Source: Roseovarius pelagicus (GTDB lineage: Bacteria > Pseudomonadota > Alphaproteobacteria > Rhodobacterales > Rhodobacteraceae). Taken from it: a stretch of DNA of 64,000 bases. The stretch lies in NCBI RefSeq assembly GCF_025639885.1, contig NZ_CP106738.1:2046001-2110000 (forward strand). The letters run 5' to 3'. Below the pieces are notes generated by a model, which had not been told where the DNA came from, did no database searches, and saw only the letters and a program-made list of their open reading frames with translations. Below are positions 47,915 to 56,306 of this stretch, in pieces. The position numbers and the translations under genes were made by a program. The number at the start of each line of letters is the position of its first letter. The stretch's first letter is position 1.

Positions 47915-48706
47915 TTAGCTGCGTAATGTGATGAAGCGGCGCATGTGTTCCGCTACTTGATCAGGCGCTTCCATTAGGATCGAATGTTTCAGCCCTTCGA
48001 GAATGACCAATTCACAATCGTCTAGCTGACTTTCGATAAAACGGTTCAGGCGAGGGTTGCAGGCGCCATCATTCTCGCCGGTCAACACCAGCGACGGAGC
48101 CTTCACCTCGTTCAACCAAGGGGCCATTTCAGTCGTTGCGTATATGTGAAACACGTTCAGGAAGACGTCTGCGCTCATCCCAGTGATCTGCTTTAGCCGG
48201 GCCTGTACGATTTCCGGATTTTTCGCTGCAAAGTCATCGGTGTACCAGCGATCCACGAGAGTCGTCAGAATATTCTCTATGCCGTCCCGCTCCATAGCCG
48301 CGACCACACCTTGCACCTTGGCGCTGTCCTCTTCGGTGCGTCCAGCAGCCGTAGAAAGAAGGCCCAAGGTCTTGACCCGATCGGGGAAGTGGCGCGCATA
48401 AGCCGGGCCGATCATCCCACCCAGAGAATGCCCCGCAAAATGGGCCTTTTCGATCCCCAGTTTGGCGCGCACTGCTTCAAGGTCAGAAACCAGCGCCTCA
48501 AGATCGAACTGTCCATTCGGCAAGGGAGAAATGCCGTGTCCGCGCAAATCATAGGTGATGCAGCGGAAATCGGATTTGAGATTGGCTACGATCCCGTTCC
48601 ATGTCGCGTGAGACGCTCCGATTCCGTGGATCAGAAACAAAGGTTCGCCTGTTCCTTCTTCCCAAATGGCGCAGTCAATGGCCGGTGGTAGCGATGGCAA
48701 ACTCAT
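47915..48706 (-). CDS. Alpha/beta hydrolase (3-oxoadipate enol-lactonase-like)
   Basis: 263 residues. HGIGASHATW (oxyanion), GHSLGGMI (Ser), TGENDGAC (Asp) and LKHSIL (His) give a full catalytic triad. Close in length and sequence to the paralogue at 45677, which has lost the last two. Probably hydrolyses a lactone or a ring-cleavage product in the same pathway. First gene of the leftward operon, preceded by a region with repeated ATCGAT sites. Confidence 0.85.
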   Translation of the reverse strand: MSLPSLPPAIDCAIWEEGTGEPLFLIHGIGASHATWNGIVANLKSDFRCITYDLRGHGISPLPNGQFDLEALVSDLEAVRAKLGIEKAHFAGHSLGGMIGPAYARHFPDRVKTLGLLSTAAGRTEEDSAKVQGVVAAMERDGIENILTTLVDRWYTDDFAAKNPEIVQARLKQITGMSADVFLNVFHIYATTEMAPWLNEVKAPSLVLTGENDGACNPRLNRFIESQLDDCELVILEGLKHSILMEAPDQVAEHMRRFITLRS

Positions 48707-49061
48707 GGTGGCTCCTGTCGTTGATTGATATTTGGGCGCAATCGATGCACCGCGACTCGGCCCTACAAGTGAGACAAATCAATCATCAGTCAAATCGATA
48801 ATTTTCATCCTTAATTTGCTTTTATCGATAGTTCAGAAAATCGATACACATCAATTAAATCGATTAATGAATGAGTATTATCGATTTGATTTAGCTTTCG
48901 CTTTAGCCCTTTGTCGTGAAGAATTCATATCCCGTGCAGATCGATCCGCACCGGGGCACGCCACAAACTGGTCGCAGCCGTGACCACGACAAATGCTACG
49001 AGCACGCGCCCGTCAGGCCACGGGGTGCGCGTCGGCTCGCAAAGGGGAGATGCTTTAATTT
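48707..49061. promoter_or_regulatory. AT-rich divergent control region with five ATCGAT palindromes
   Basis: Within about 90 bp the palindrome ATCGAT occurs five times, starting at 48794, 48824, 48840, 48859 and 48880 (spacings 30, 16, 19 and 21 bp). Most copies are extended, as AAATCGATA, TTATCGATA and TTATCGATT. The segment is far richer in A+T than the surrounding genes and separates the divergent hydrolase operon and proV. I take it as a cluster of binding sites for a repressor or activator acting on one or both promoters. The right part (48900-49061) shows nothing further. Confidence 0.55.
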
Positions 49062-50312
49062 ATGACTTCAAAACTCGAAATAAGCCATCTGTACAAGGTG
49101 TACGGAAATCGGCCTGACGAGGCGATGGCCCTTATCGATCAAGACGTTCATCCGTCGGAGATATTGGCAAAGACAGAACAAGTGGCAGCAGTGCTGGACG
49201 TGTCCTTTAAGGTGAAGGAAGGCGAGATATTCACCATCATGGGTTTGTCCGGATCCGGTAAATCTACACTGGTGCGCTGCCTCAATAGATTGATCGAGCC
49301 AACGCGTGGCAACGTTTTTATTGATGGCGAGGATATCCTAAACAAATCCCGCGCAGAACTCCGCGAAGTTCGACGTACAAAGATATCAATGGTTTTCCAG
49401 AACTTTGCGCTCCTGCCCCACAAAACAGTGCTGGATAATGTGCAGTTTGGCCTCAGCGTGCGTGGCGAGAGTGTTGATATTTGCCGGTCAAAAGCACTTG
49501 AGGCGCTGGCACAGGTAGGACTGTCAGATTGGGCGGGGCATTACCCGGACAATCTTAGCGGCGGCATGAAGCAGCGCGTGGGCCTTGCCCGTGCTTTGGC
49601 CAGTGATCCCGACATCCTGCTTATGGACGAGCCATTTAGCGCGCTCGACCCGCTGATACGCGACGAGTTACAGCGGGAACTTCTGAAGCTGCAGCGCGAC
49701 ATCAAGAAGACGATCGTCTTTATCACTCATGATTTTCTCGAGGCGGTGAAGCTGAGCGATCATCTGGCGGTGATGCGGGATGGTCGTTTCGTGCAGGTAG
49801 GCACCCCGCAAGAGATCGTTTTGACGCCAGTCGACGATTATGTGCGCAACTTTGCCAAGGAAATGGACCGCTCACGGATCCTGACTGCGGGCATGCTGGC
49901 CGACACTATAGACACCGTGAAAATCCGGTCAGACAGTACAGTGAATCAAGCCGAAGAACTGATGCATATTGCCGGGCGCCGCCACGGCGCGCTGATCGAC
50001 GACGCTGGACGGATGCAAGCCTTGATTTCGGCAGACGCGCTCTTTGGTGCGCCAAGAGACGACATGGCTGCAGACCATCGGTCTATGCCTTCCTGCGCAA
50101 GCCGCTCCATCGACTGTTTGCTGGCAGACCTTTATCCCCTCTTTGCGAATAGACAGCCGGTGGCTGTCTGCGCAGAGGACGGCACCCATATGGCGCTCCT
50201 CGAAGCTACCGATGTGCTGCAAATGCTCAGTGGGATTGACGGGGCTGAGGCCTCCGAAACATCGGTCGAAACGACCCTAAACGACATCGAAAAGAAAGCT
50301 TTGATCTCATGA
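49062..50312 (+). CDS. proV: Glycine betaine/proline-type ABC ATPase
   Basis: 416 residues. The long N-terminal extension before Walker A and the order of motifs are those of ProV: MGLSGSGKST, NLSGGMKQRVGLARALASDP, ILLMDEPFSALDPLIR, FITHDFLEA. The C-terminal 130 residues form a CBS-type domain that in ProV/OpuA senses ionic strength. The ligand need not be betaine itself; quaternary amines such as choline or carnitine are imported by relatives. Overlaps proW by 4 bp. Confidence 0.87.
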   Translation: MTSKLEISHLYKVYGNRPDEAMALIDQDVHPSEILAKTEQVAAVLDVSFKVKEGEIFTIMGLSGSGKSTLVRCLNRLIEPTRGNVFIDGEDILNKSRAELREVRRTKISMVFQNFALLPHKTVLDNVQFGLSVRGESVDICRSKALEALAQVGLSDWAGHYPDNLSGGMKQRVGLARALASDPDILLMDEPFSALDPLIRDELQRELLKLQRDIKKTIVFITHDFLEAVKLSDHLAVMRDGRFVQVGTPQEIVLTPVDDYVRNFAKEMDRSRILTAGMLADTIDTVKIRSDSTVNQAEELMHIAGRRHGALIDDAGRMQALISADALFGAPRDDMAADHRSMPSCASRSIDCLLADLYPLFANRQPVAVCAEDGTHMALLEATDVLQMLSGIDGAEASETSVETTLNDIEKKALIS

Positions 50313-51208
50313 ACCGATTGCCTGATGAATATATCGTTCCATTGGATCGGTTAATCCAGAATGCAATCCACTGGTTAGTGGATGAGTGGCGCCCCCTTTT
50401 TCAGGCGCTGCGCTGGCCTATCGCAAAGGTGCTCGACGGAGTTTCAGACGGTTTTGAATTCCTGCCGTTCTGGTTGGTGATCCTCGGGTTCTTGGCCTTG
50501 GGCTGGGTGATCGTCAATTTTCGCACCGGTCTTTTGGCTTCAGGCTCCTTTGCCGCCATCGCATTTCTGGGTCTATGGGACGAAGCGATGATTTCGCTTT
50601 CGATCCTTGTAACGGCAGTCGTGTTCTGCGTGCTGATCGGCGTCCCATTGGGTATTCTGTCTGGCCGAAGCGACCGGTTTTGGGCCGTGCTGCGTCCAGT
50701 GCTGGACATCATGCAGACAACACCCTCCTTCGTCTATCTCGTGCCTGTGGTCATGCTGTTTGGTATCGGGACGGTGCCCGGCGTCATTGCCACCATTGTA
50801 TTTTCAATGCCGCCCATCATTCGCCTGACAAATCTGGGGCTACGACAGGTACCTGCTGACGCAATCGAGGCGGGCGAAGCCTTTGGCTCGACCGAATGGC
50901 AGGCTCTGATGCGCATTCGCCTTCCACTGGCACTGCCTTCTGTGATGGCGGGTCTGAACCAGACCTTGCTGATGGCCATGGTGATGAGCGTCATCATCGC
51001 CATGATCGGTGCCGAAGGGCTGGGCCTGACCGTACTGCGTGGCATCGGGTCACTGGATGTCGGGCTGGCCGGGATCGGCGGAATCGCCATCGTACTGATG
51101 GCGATCACGCTGGACCGGATCACCCAAGGGCTAGGTCAACCCGGTCGAATCTCGACGGATTCCTCTTCCTCGCTATGGCGGCGTTTTCGGCAACGCCGAC
51201 AACCATGA
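50309..51208 (+). CDS. proW: Glycine betaine/proline-type ABC permease
   Basis: 299 residues with six or more hydrophobic segments. A short N-terminal soluble part precedes the first segment, as in ProW. DIMQTTPSFVYLVPVVMLFG followed by IGTVPGVIATIVF is highly characteristic of this permease family, and the EAA loop is EAGEAFGSTEWQALMRIRLP. It works with the flanking ATPase and binding protein. Confidence 0.88.
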   Translation: MNRLPDEYIVPLDRLIQNAIHWLVDEWRPLFQALRWPIAKVLDGVSDGFEFLPFWLVILGFLALGWVIVNFRTGLLASGSFAAIAFLGLWDEAMISLSILVTAVVFCVLIGVPLGILSGRSDRFWAVLRPVLDIMQTTPSFVYLVPVVMLFGIGTVPGVIATIVFSMPPIIRLTNLGLRQVPADAIEAGEAFGSTEWQALMRIRLPLALPSVMAGLNQTLLMAMVMSVIIAMIGAEGLGLTVLRGIGSLDVGLAGIGGIAIVLMAITLDRITQGLGQPGRISTDSSSSLWRRFRQRRQP

Positions 51209-51258
51209 CTTTTGCCGAAACGTCTACTCTCTATTCCAAAACCAACAGGAGATACCCA

Positions 51259-52299
51259 ATGAAAATAACCATGAAATCCAGCTCGAAAACACTTGCTGCC
51301 TGTCTCGGCGTCCTGATTGCCACGACAGCGCCGAGTTTGGCAGATGAAGTCCTGCCCGGCGAAGGCAAGACAGTGCAGCCTGCGCGTCCAAACTGGGATT
51401 CGTTCTGGTTTGGTCAGAAGATCGTCGATATCGGCATGGAGCGGCTGGGATATGAGGTCAAGTCACCCATGACACTGACTTCTGCCGCGATCTTCACTTC
51501 AATCGCGCAAAACGACATCCAGTACACCGCCGACACGATCTTGCCGAACCACTCTGCCTACTACGATGAGACAAAGGGCGATGTTATCGCCGTTGGTCCG
51601 ATCATGGATCCGGGCACTGTGCAGGGGTACATGGTGGATAAGGTAACGGCGGATAAATACAACATCCGCTATCTGGAAGATCTGAGAGATCCCGAAATCG
51701 CAAAGCTTTTCGATCAGGATGGCGACGGTATAGCTGACATGATCGGGCCCTCGGTCGGGTGGAAAGGGTCCAACGCTGTTGCCACAAAACACCTCAAGGA
51801 CCTTGGCTTGGAAGACACGGTTCGCATGGTGCAGGGGGAATACAACACGTTGGCTGCGGACGCGGCTGGCCGGTATGCCTCAGGCGATCCGATCTTTATC
51901 TACACGTGGTATCCCAATTCCACCACTATGAAGCTGAAGCCAGGCGTCGATCTGGTGTGGTTGCAACTGCACGACGCAGCCCTGCCCGAGGACCAGATGG
52001 AACAATACAAACCCCTGCCAGATGTCGATGGCTGTGCCGACAACCCCTGTCACGTGGGCTGGTTGCCCACAGTCTATTACATTGGGGTAAACAAGGAATG
52101 GGCGGCCGAAAACCCTGCTGCCATGTCCTTTTTCAACAGTTTTGAAATGGTTCTGAACGATCGGGCCGAGCAGAACGTCAAGATGCAGAATGGAGAAGGG
52201 CGCGAGGAAGATATTGCGCGCCACGCTCAAGCGTGGATCGACGCGCATGAGGAGAAGTTCAACGCTTGGATCGAGACTGCCAAGGCGGCCGCCCAATAG
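51259..52299 (+). CDS. proX: Glycine betaine/proline-type periplasmic binding protein
   Basis: 346 residues from ATG 51259, preceded by AGGAG. A signal peptide (SKTLAACLGVLIATTAPSLA) is followed by LPGEGKTVQPARPNWDSFWF, typical of ProX. Aromatic residues that could form the quaternary-amine cage are present (NWDSFWFGQ, YTWYPNSTTM). Last gene of the three-gene importer operon and followed by an intrinsic terminator. Confidence 0.87.
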   Translation: MKITMKSSSKTLAACLGVLIATTAPSLADEVLPGEGKTVQPARPNWDSFWFGQKIVDIGMERLGYEVKSPMTLTSAAIFTSIAQNDIQYTADTILPNHSAYYDETKGDVIAVGPIMDPGTVQGYMVDKVTADKYNIRYLEDLRDPEIAKLFDQDGDGIADMIGPSVGWKGSNAVATKHLKDLGLEDTVRMVQGEYNTLAADAAGRYASGDPIFIYTWYPNSTTMKLKPGVDLVWLQLHDAALPEDQMEQYKPLPDVDGCADNPCHVGWLPTVYYIGVNKEWAAENPAAMSFFNSFEMVLNDRAEQNVKMQNGEGREEDIARHAQAWIDAHEEKFNAWIETAKAAAQ

Positions 52300-52320
52300 G
52301 GGTACTTAACGAGTAACCAC

Positions 52321-52356
52321 AGGCGCATTCCCGGTTTCCGGGATGCGCCTTTTTTC
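52321..52356 (+). terminator. Rho-independent terminator after proX
   Basis: AGGCGCATTCCCGG, loop TTT, CCGGGATGCGCCT, then six T. The stem is 13 bp with one bulged T. It lies 22 bases after the proX stop codon. Confidence 0.9.
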
Positions 52357-52436
52357 ATGCCTGTCAGCAATTGACCCCTACACTCAAAAAGACTGATACT
52401 GCAGCCACTAGCATTGATTTTAATTGAGGTCGCGGC

Positions 52437-53402
52437 ATGGCACTTTCGCAGAATATCAACTGGAACTTGCTCCACACCTTTGTCGTCATCGCCGAAAATC
52501 AAAGCCTGTCACGGGCATCTAAAATTCTGGGTCGTGGTCAGCCGGCAGTCAGTGCCGCGCTGAAGAATCTCGAAGATCAACTTGGCGTCCCGCTGGCTGA
52601 ACGCAGTTCGCACACGTTTCGCCTGACGAGTTCTGGACGACTGCTCTATCGCGAGGCCGTCGAAATTTGCGGCTCCATCGACCGCATCACTATGTTTCTG
52701 GCCGAAACTGAGGAGACGTTGACCGGTAATCTGCGCATAACCACAGCAAGCCAGATGACCAGCCCCGTCATCGATGCGGCACTCAGCCACTTTCATCGCA
52801 TGCACCCAAAGGCAACTTTGAGCAGCACTGTCATGAACGGGCCAGAACTCATCTTGTCACTCAGCAACAAAATCATTCACTTTGGGATTTGTCCGGCGGC
52901 GACCAAACGCGATGATTTTGACTATTTCCATCTATTCAAAGAGTACTGCGCTTTTTATTGCGGACCATCTCACCCTCTTTTTGGTAAAAAGGGGCTAAAG
53001 ATTGACGACCTACGCGGACACACTGCCATCGCCTATCAAACCGCTGTACTGTCGGATTCACTGAAATCTATCACTGATCTGTCCGAAGAAGTGGGATTTG
53101 CGTCTCCCTTCGTTGGCGTAGCCAACACCCTTGATGAGTTGCGCCGCATGGTGGTGTCTGGCCTCGGAATCGGAGCAATTCCGGTACAGATCGCGGCTCG
53201 CGACGTGCGGGACGGTCGTCTGTGGCCGCTGCCTCCTTTCGAGGATGTGATGCCGATCGACGTCTATCTCATCACCAACACCAAGGTCCGGCCCAGCGCA
53301 ACCGAACAGAGCTTTCTCAGTATAATGCGTGAAGAAGTGAACAAGCTTCCTGAATCTGAGCGGATATTTTCCTCGGCGAATGTTGCTGGCTTCATACCAT
53401 GA
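52437..53402 (+). CDS. LysR-family regulator
   Basis: 321 residues. Helix-turn-helix QSLSRASKILGRGQPAVSAA, then LEDQLGVPLAERSSHTFRLT. The rest is an effector domain (GNLRITTASQMTSPVIDAAL). It lies directly after the proVWX terminator and is therefore separately transcribed. It is a candidate regulator of the importer or of the 45677-48706 operon. Confidence 0.88.
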   Translation: MALSQNINWNLLHTFVVIAENQSLSRASKILGRGQPAVSAALKNLEDQLGVPLAERSSHTFRLTSSGRLLYREAVEICGSIDRITMFLAETEETLTGNLRITTASQMTSPVIDAALSHFHRMHPKATLSSTVMNGPELILSLSNKIIHFGICPAATKRDDFDYFHLFKEYCAFYCGPSHPLFGKKGLKIDDLRGHTAIAYQTAVLSDSLKSITDLSEEVGFASPFVGVANTLDELRRMVVSGLGIGAIPVQIAARDVRDGRLWPLPPFEDVMPIDVYLITNTKVRPSATEQSFLSIMREEVNKLPESERIFSSANVAGFIP

Positions 53403-53970
53403 GGTCAGATGTTTGGGCTCAGGGGCTGGCGACGCATTTTAGCGCACAATGACCGATGTCCCATAATATTTCTGTCAGCAATCGCTCGCGCTGCAACCGT
53501 CCTGTTCTGGCTTTGAAAATCAACGAGATCTGACTCTAAGGAACATCTGATCAACGCCTTCGGCTGCAACGACGTCACAACTTGAGGGCAGTCTGGGGTG
53601 TTATCGGGTCCGTTTCCAGCCAATTTCTCACCGTTTTGGCCGCCTCCTTTACGCCATCCGGTCGGTCAAGGGCATCATGCGAACCGTCGGTCTTCCCGCG
53701 CATCGCTGACCTTTATGCATAGTGCAGCATCAACGGAATGGTCAAAGGAGCGGTGAATTGCCGTTTGTTTCTCTCTGACATGAGCCTCTGACAGTTGCGA
53801 CGAATGGCTGTATCCACCCCGGATTACTGACAGATCACGGCCGATCCGGAGCCGTCACTTGCACAATCCCTTTGGAGCGTCTGCCTCGACAGACAGCCGC
53901 TCCTTTGAGAATGGAAATCGAATCCGGGTGTCCGAGAAAGCGTATGGGCTTGAACTGGTGACTCCGGGTC
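53403..53970. other. 568-bp stretch without an intact gene
   Basis: No convincing coding frame. On the minus strand about 53580-53690 reads GSHDALDRPDGVKEAAKTVR then NWLE, which faintly resembles the C terminus of an alpha/beta hydrolase, perhaps a relic. Nothing else identified. Confidence 0.4.
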
Positions 53971-54804
53971 TCACGTCGGCATCGGCAACCCCAGTATCTT
54001 GCGGGCCTCGGCGGGAGTGGCGACCGGGCGGTCGTATTTCTCGCAGATCTCGACAGTGCGCCGAACGAGGGCAGCGTTCGAGGGCGCCAGCGTATCGCGG
54101 TCGAGGCGCACGTTGTCCTCAAGCCCAGTGCGGGTATGGCCACCCGCCGCGATGGCCCATTCGTTCACGACGATCTGGTTTGGCCCGATCCCAGCGGCGC
54201 ACCATTGCGCGTCGGGTGCGCGGCTCTTTATCGTTTCAACATAAAAATCAAAAACTTCCCTGTCGGCGGGCATGGCGTTCTTCACGCCCATCACGAACTG
54301 GACGTAGAGCGAACCGTAAAGCTTACCCTCGCTGTGGAGCCGGATCGCCTGAAGGATGTGGCTGAGGTCGAAGGCCTCGATTTCCGGGACAACCTCGTAT
54401 TTGCGCATCTCACCCGCCAACCAGTTAACGAGGTCCGGCGGGTTTTCGTAGACGCGGGTAGGGAAGTTGTTAGAGCCCACCGAGAGCGAAGCCATATCCG
54501 GCTTCAGGTGCAGCATGCCGCCCCGCGCCTGCCCCGCGCCCGAACGACCACCGGTGGAGAGCTGGATGATCATGCCGGGGCATCGCTTTTCAATGCCCTC
54601 TTTCAGCAAGGCAAAACGTTCGGGGTCGGAGGTCGGCGTGCCGTCTTCCATGCGGACATGGCAATGGGCGATGGAGGCACCGGCCTCGAAGGCCTCGTGG
54701 GTCGACTCGACCTGTTCCTCGACGGTAATTGGCACGGCCGGGTTGTCGGATTTCTGCGGCACTGAGCCAGTGATCGCGACACAGATGATGCATGGGTTAT
54801 TCAT
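53971..54804 (-). CDS. BKACE-family (DUF849) beta-keto acid cleavage enzyme
   Basis: 277 residues from ATG 54804. IICVAITGSVPQKSDNPAVP is the N-terminal barrel strand of the family. AGASIAHCHVRMEDGTPTSD holds the two zinc-binding His residues, and PEIEAFDLSHI supplies the conserved Glu/Asp region. BKACE enzymes condense a beta-keto acid with acetyl-CoA to give acetoacetate and a new acyl-CoA, for example with dehydrocarnitine or 3-keto-5-aminohexanoate. The keto acid here is unknown; dehydrocarnitine is attractive because the cluster contains a CaiB-like enzyme. The start could be further upstream, but those residues do not look like the family. Confidence 0.82.
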   Translation of the reverse strand: MNNPCIICVAITGSVPQKSDNPAVPITVEEQVESTHEAFEAGASIAHCHVRMEDGTPTSDPERFALLKEGIEKRCPGMIIQLSTGGRSGAGQARGGMLHLKPDMASLSVGSNNFPTRVYENPPDLVNWLAGEMRKYEVVPEIEAFDLSHILQAIRLHSEGKLYGSLYVQFVMGVKNAMPADREVFDFYVETIKSRAPDAQWCAAGIGPNQIVVNEWAIAAGGHTRTGLEDNVRLDRDTLAPSNAALVRRTVEICEKYDRPVATPAEARKILGLPMPT

Positions 54805-55232
54805 AGTCAGTTTCGTCCTCGTTTCTGCAATGTCTGTCGGCACTGGCACAGCCCGAAGCGTCATCCGCACGACGCCGTCATCTGGGCTGAACCGGTTGTC
54901 GGTCTCGTCACAATACCTGCGGGCCTGGCGTTCCGCTTTCCATTTCGCGGGCAGCGTGGCGTAATCGAAATACCCAAGGCACGTCTGCCACAAAGAGCAC
55001 ATCGATTCCCACGAAGTCCGCTTTGGTCAGCCAGCCCGGTTGGTATTCGTCGCCCCCTCTCATCCTCGTCCGAAAATGTCACGTTCATCGGCTGCGCGAG
55101 CGCCAAACTAAACAGGCAAAACGTAAAGCCCCCTACGCCTCGGGTTCCGATCCTCGCGATAGGGCGCTGGGTTGGAATGGCCGTGACCGGATCGTGATCA
55201 TGCTCGGAAGCTAGAGTATCTCCAAAGCGCAT
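54805..55232 (-). pseudogene. Probable broken gene of unknown function upstream of the BKACE gene
   Basis: A very strong ribosome site (AGGAGG) lies five bases before ATG 55232, and the frame stays open to about 54861. A different frame just before the BKACE start also reads protein-like (FDYATLPAKWKAERQARRYC). The two halves may belong to one gene that has been frameshifted near 55040. I do not recognise either part. It may equally be one short true protein of about 123 residues. Confidence 0.3.
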
Positions 55233-55304
55233 TCAGTCCTCCTTTTGAGGGCAGAGACCTCAAAACCTAATTCGATATCTAAATCTACTATATCGTTGCT
55301 AACA

Positions 55305-56210
55305 TCAACCTTGTTTCATCCGGCGCCGCAGAGTATCGACAAAAACTGATACCCGCCGAACGTTCTTCATGCCTGGGCTGTAATACGCGTAGATCTGGTC
55401 CGGCGGCGGCATGTAATCCGTCAGAACCTGTTCCACGGGTGTGACCGTGCGCGCGGCGCGAAACATGTCATCCGTGATATAGCACAGTCCGGCATCCCGC
55501 GTCAGAAGACCAATCGCCGTGGCAAAATCCGTCACTGTCAGACCCTCAGGCGGATCAATCCGTATAGACTGATCATTCTGAACGAACTCCCAACGATAAT
55601 GCCGTTCGCTATCAATCCAGCTACGGCGTATGCAGCGGAAATTCAGAATGTCACGTGGCTCTTGCGGCCGTCCGTACCTTTCAAGGAACGCCGTCGATCC
55701 GGCAACCAGCCAAGGCGTCGGGCGCGAGACCGGTACCGCGACCATCTCAGGTGAAATATACTGGCCGATACGAATGCCGATATCCGCACCGTCGTGCATG
55801 ATGTCGATGGTTCCTTCGCGGCTTTCGACCACAACCTGCACGTCCGGATAACGTTCTCTGAATTCCGCCAGCGCCGGAGCAAGAACCGGTTCCACGGCGA
55901 GGCTCTGCACGGAAATGCGCAGCACGCCGGACAACGACGTTTTCAGCGAAGACAGTTCCTGCACCGTATCTTCCAGAAGATCGAGCGATGGATTGAGCCT
56001 TCCGAAAAGCAAACGCCCTGCCGGTGTGAACTCCACACTGCGCGTCGTTCGGTGAAACAGTTGTTGATCCAACCGCGACTCGAGTTGTTTGACCGAAGCG
56101 CCCACGGCGGCGGGCGAAACCCCGATAATCTCTGCCGCTTTCCGGAAGTTCCGGGTCTGCCCGACCAGAAGGAACTCGTGCATTCCCTTGAAGATATCGC
56201 GCGCGCTCAT
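55305..56210 (-). CDS. LysR-family regulator (CrgA/DmlR-like)
   Basis: 301 residues. Helix-turn-helix RNFRKAAEIIGVSPAAVGAS, LESRLDQQLFHRTTRSVEFT, then EGTIDIMHDGADIGIRIGQY typical of the CrgA-like subgroup. ATG 56210 has GGAGTTTAC upstream. Divergent from the aminotransferase gene at 56307 with a 96-bp intergenic region, so likely its regulator. Confidence 0.9.
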   Translation of the reverse strand: MSARDIFKGMHEFLLVGQTRNFRKAAEIIGVSPAAVGASVKQLESRLDQQLFHRTTRSVEFTPAGRLLFGRLNPSLDLLEDTVQELSSLKTSLSGVLRISVQSLAVEPVLAPALAEFRERYPDVQVVVESREGTIDIMHDGADIGIRIGQYISPEMVAVPVSRPTPWLVAGSTAFLERYGRPQEPRDILNFRCIRRSWIDSERHYRWEFVQNDQSIRIDPPEGLTVTDFATAIGLLTRDAGLCYITDDMFRAARTVTPVEQVLTDYMPPPDQIYAYYSPGMKNVRRVSVFVDTLRRRMKQG

Positions 56211-56306
56211 TGTAAACTCCTGCTTTACTCTGAGGAAAAATAAAGTGGAATTGTTATTTAATCAACGCGATGGAATCCTCTGGGCAACTGCAAGGAGAAC
56301 AGACGC

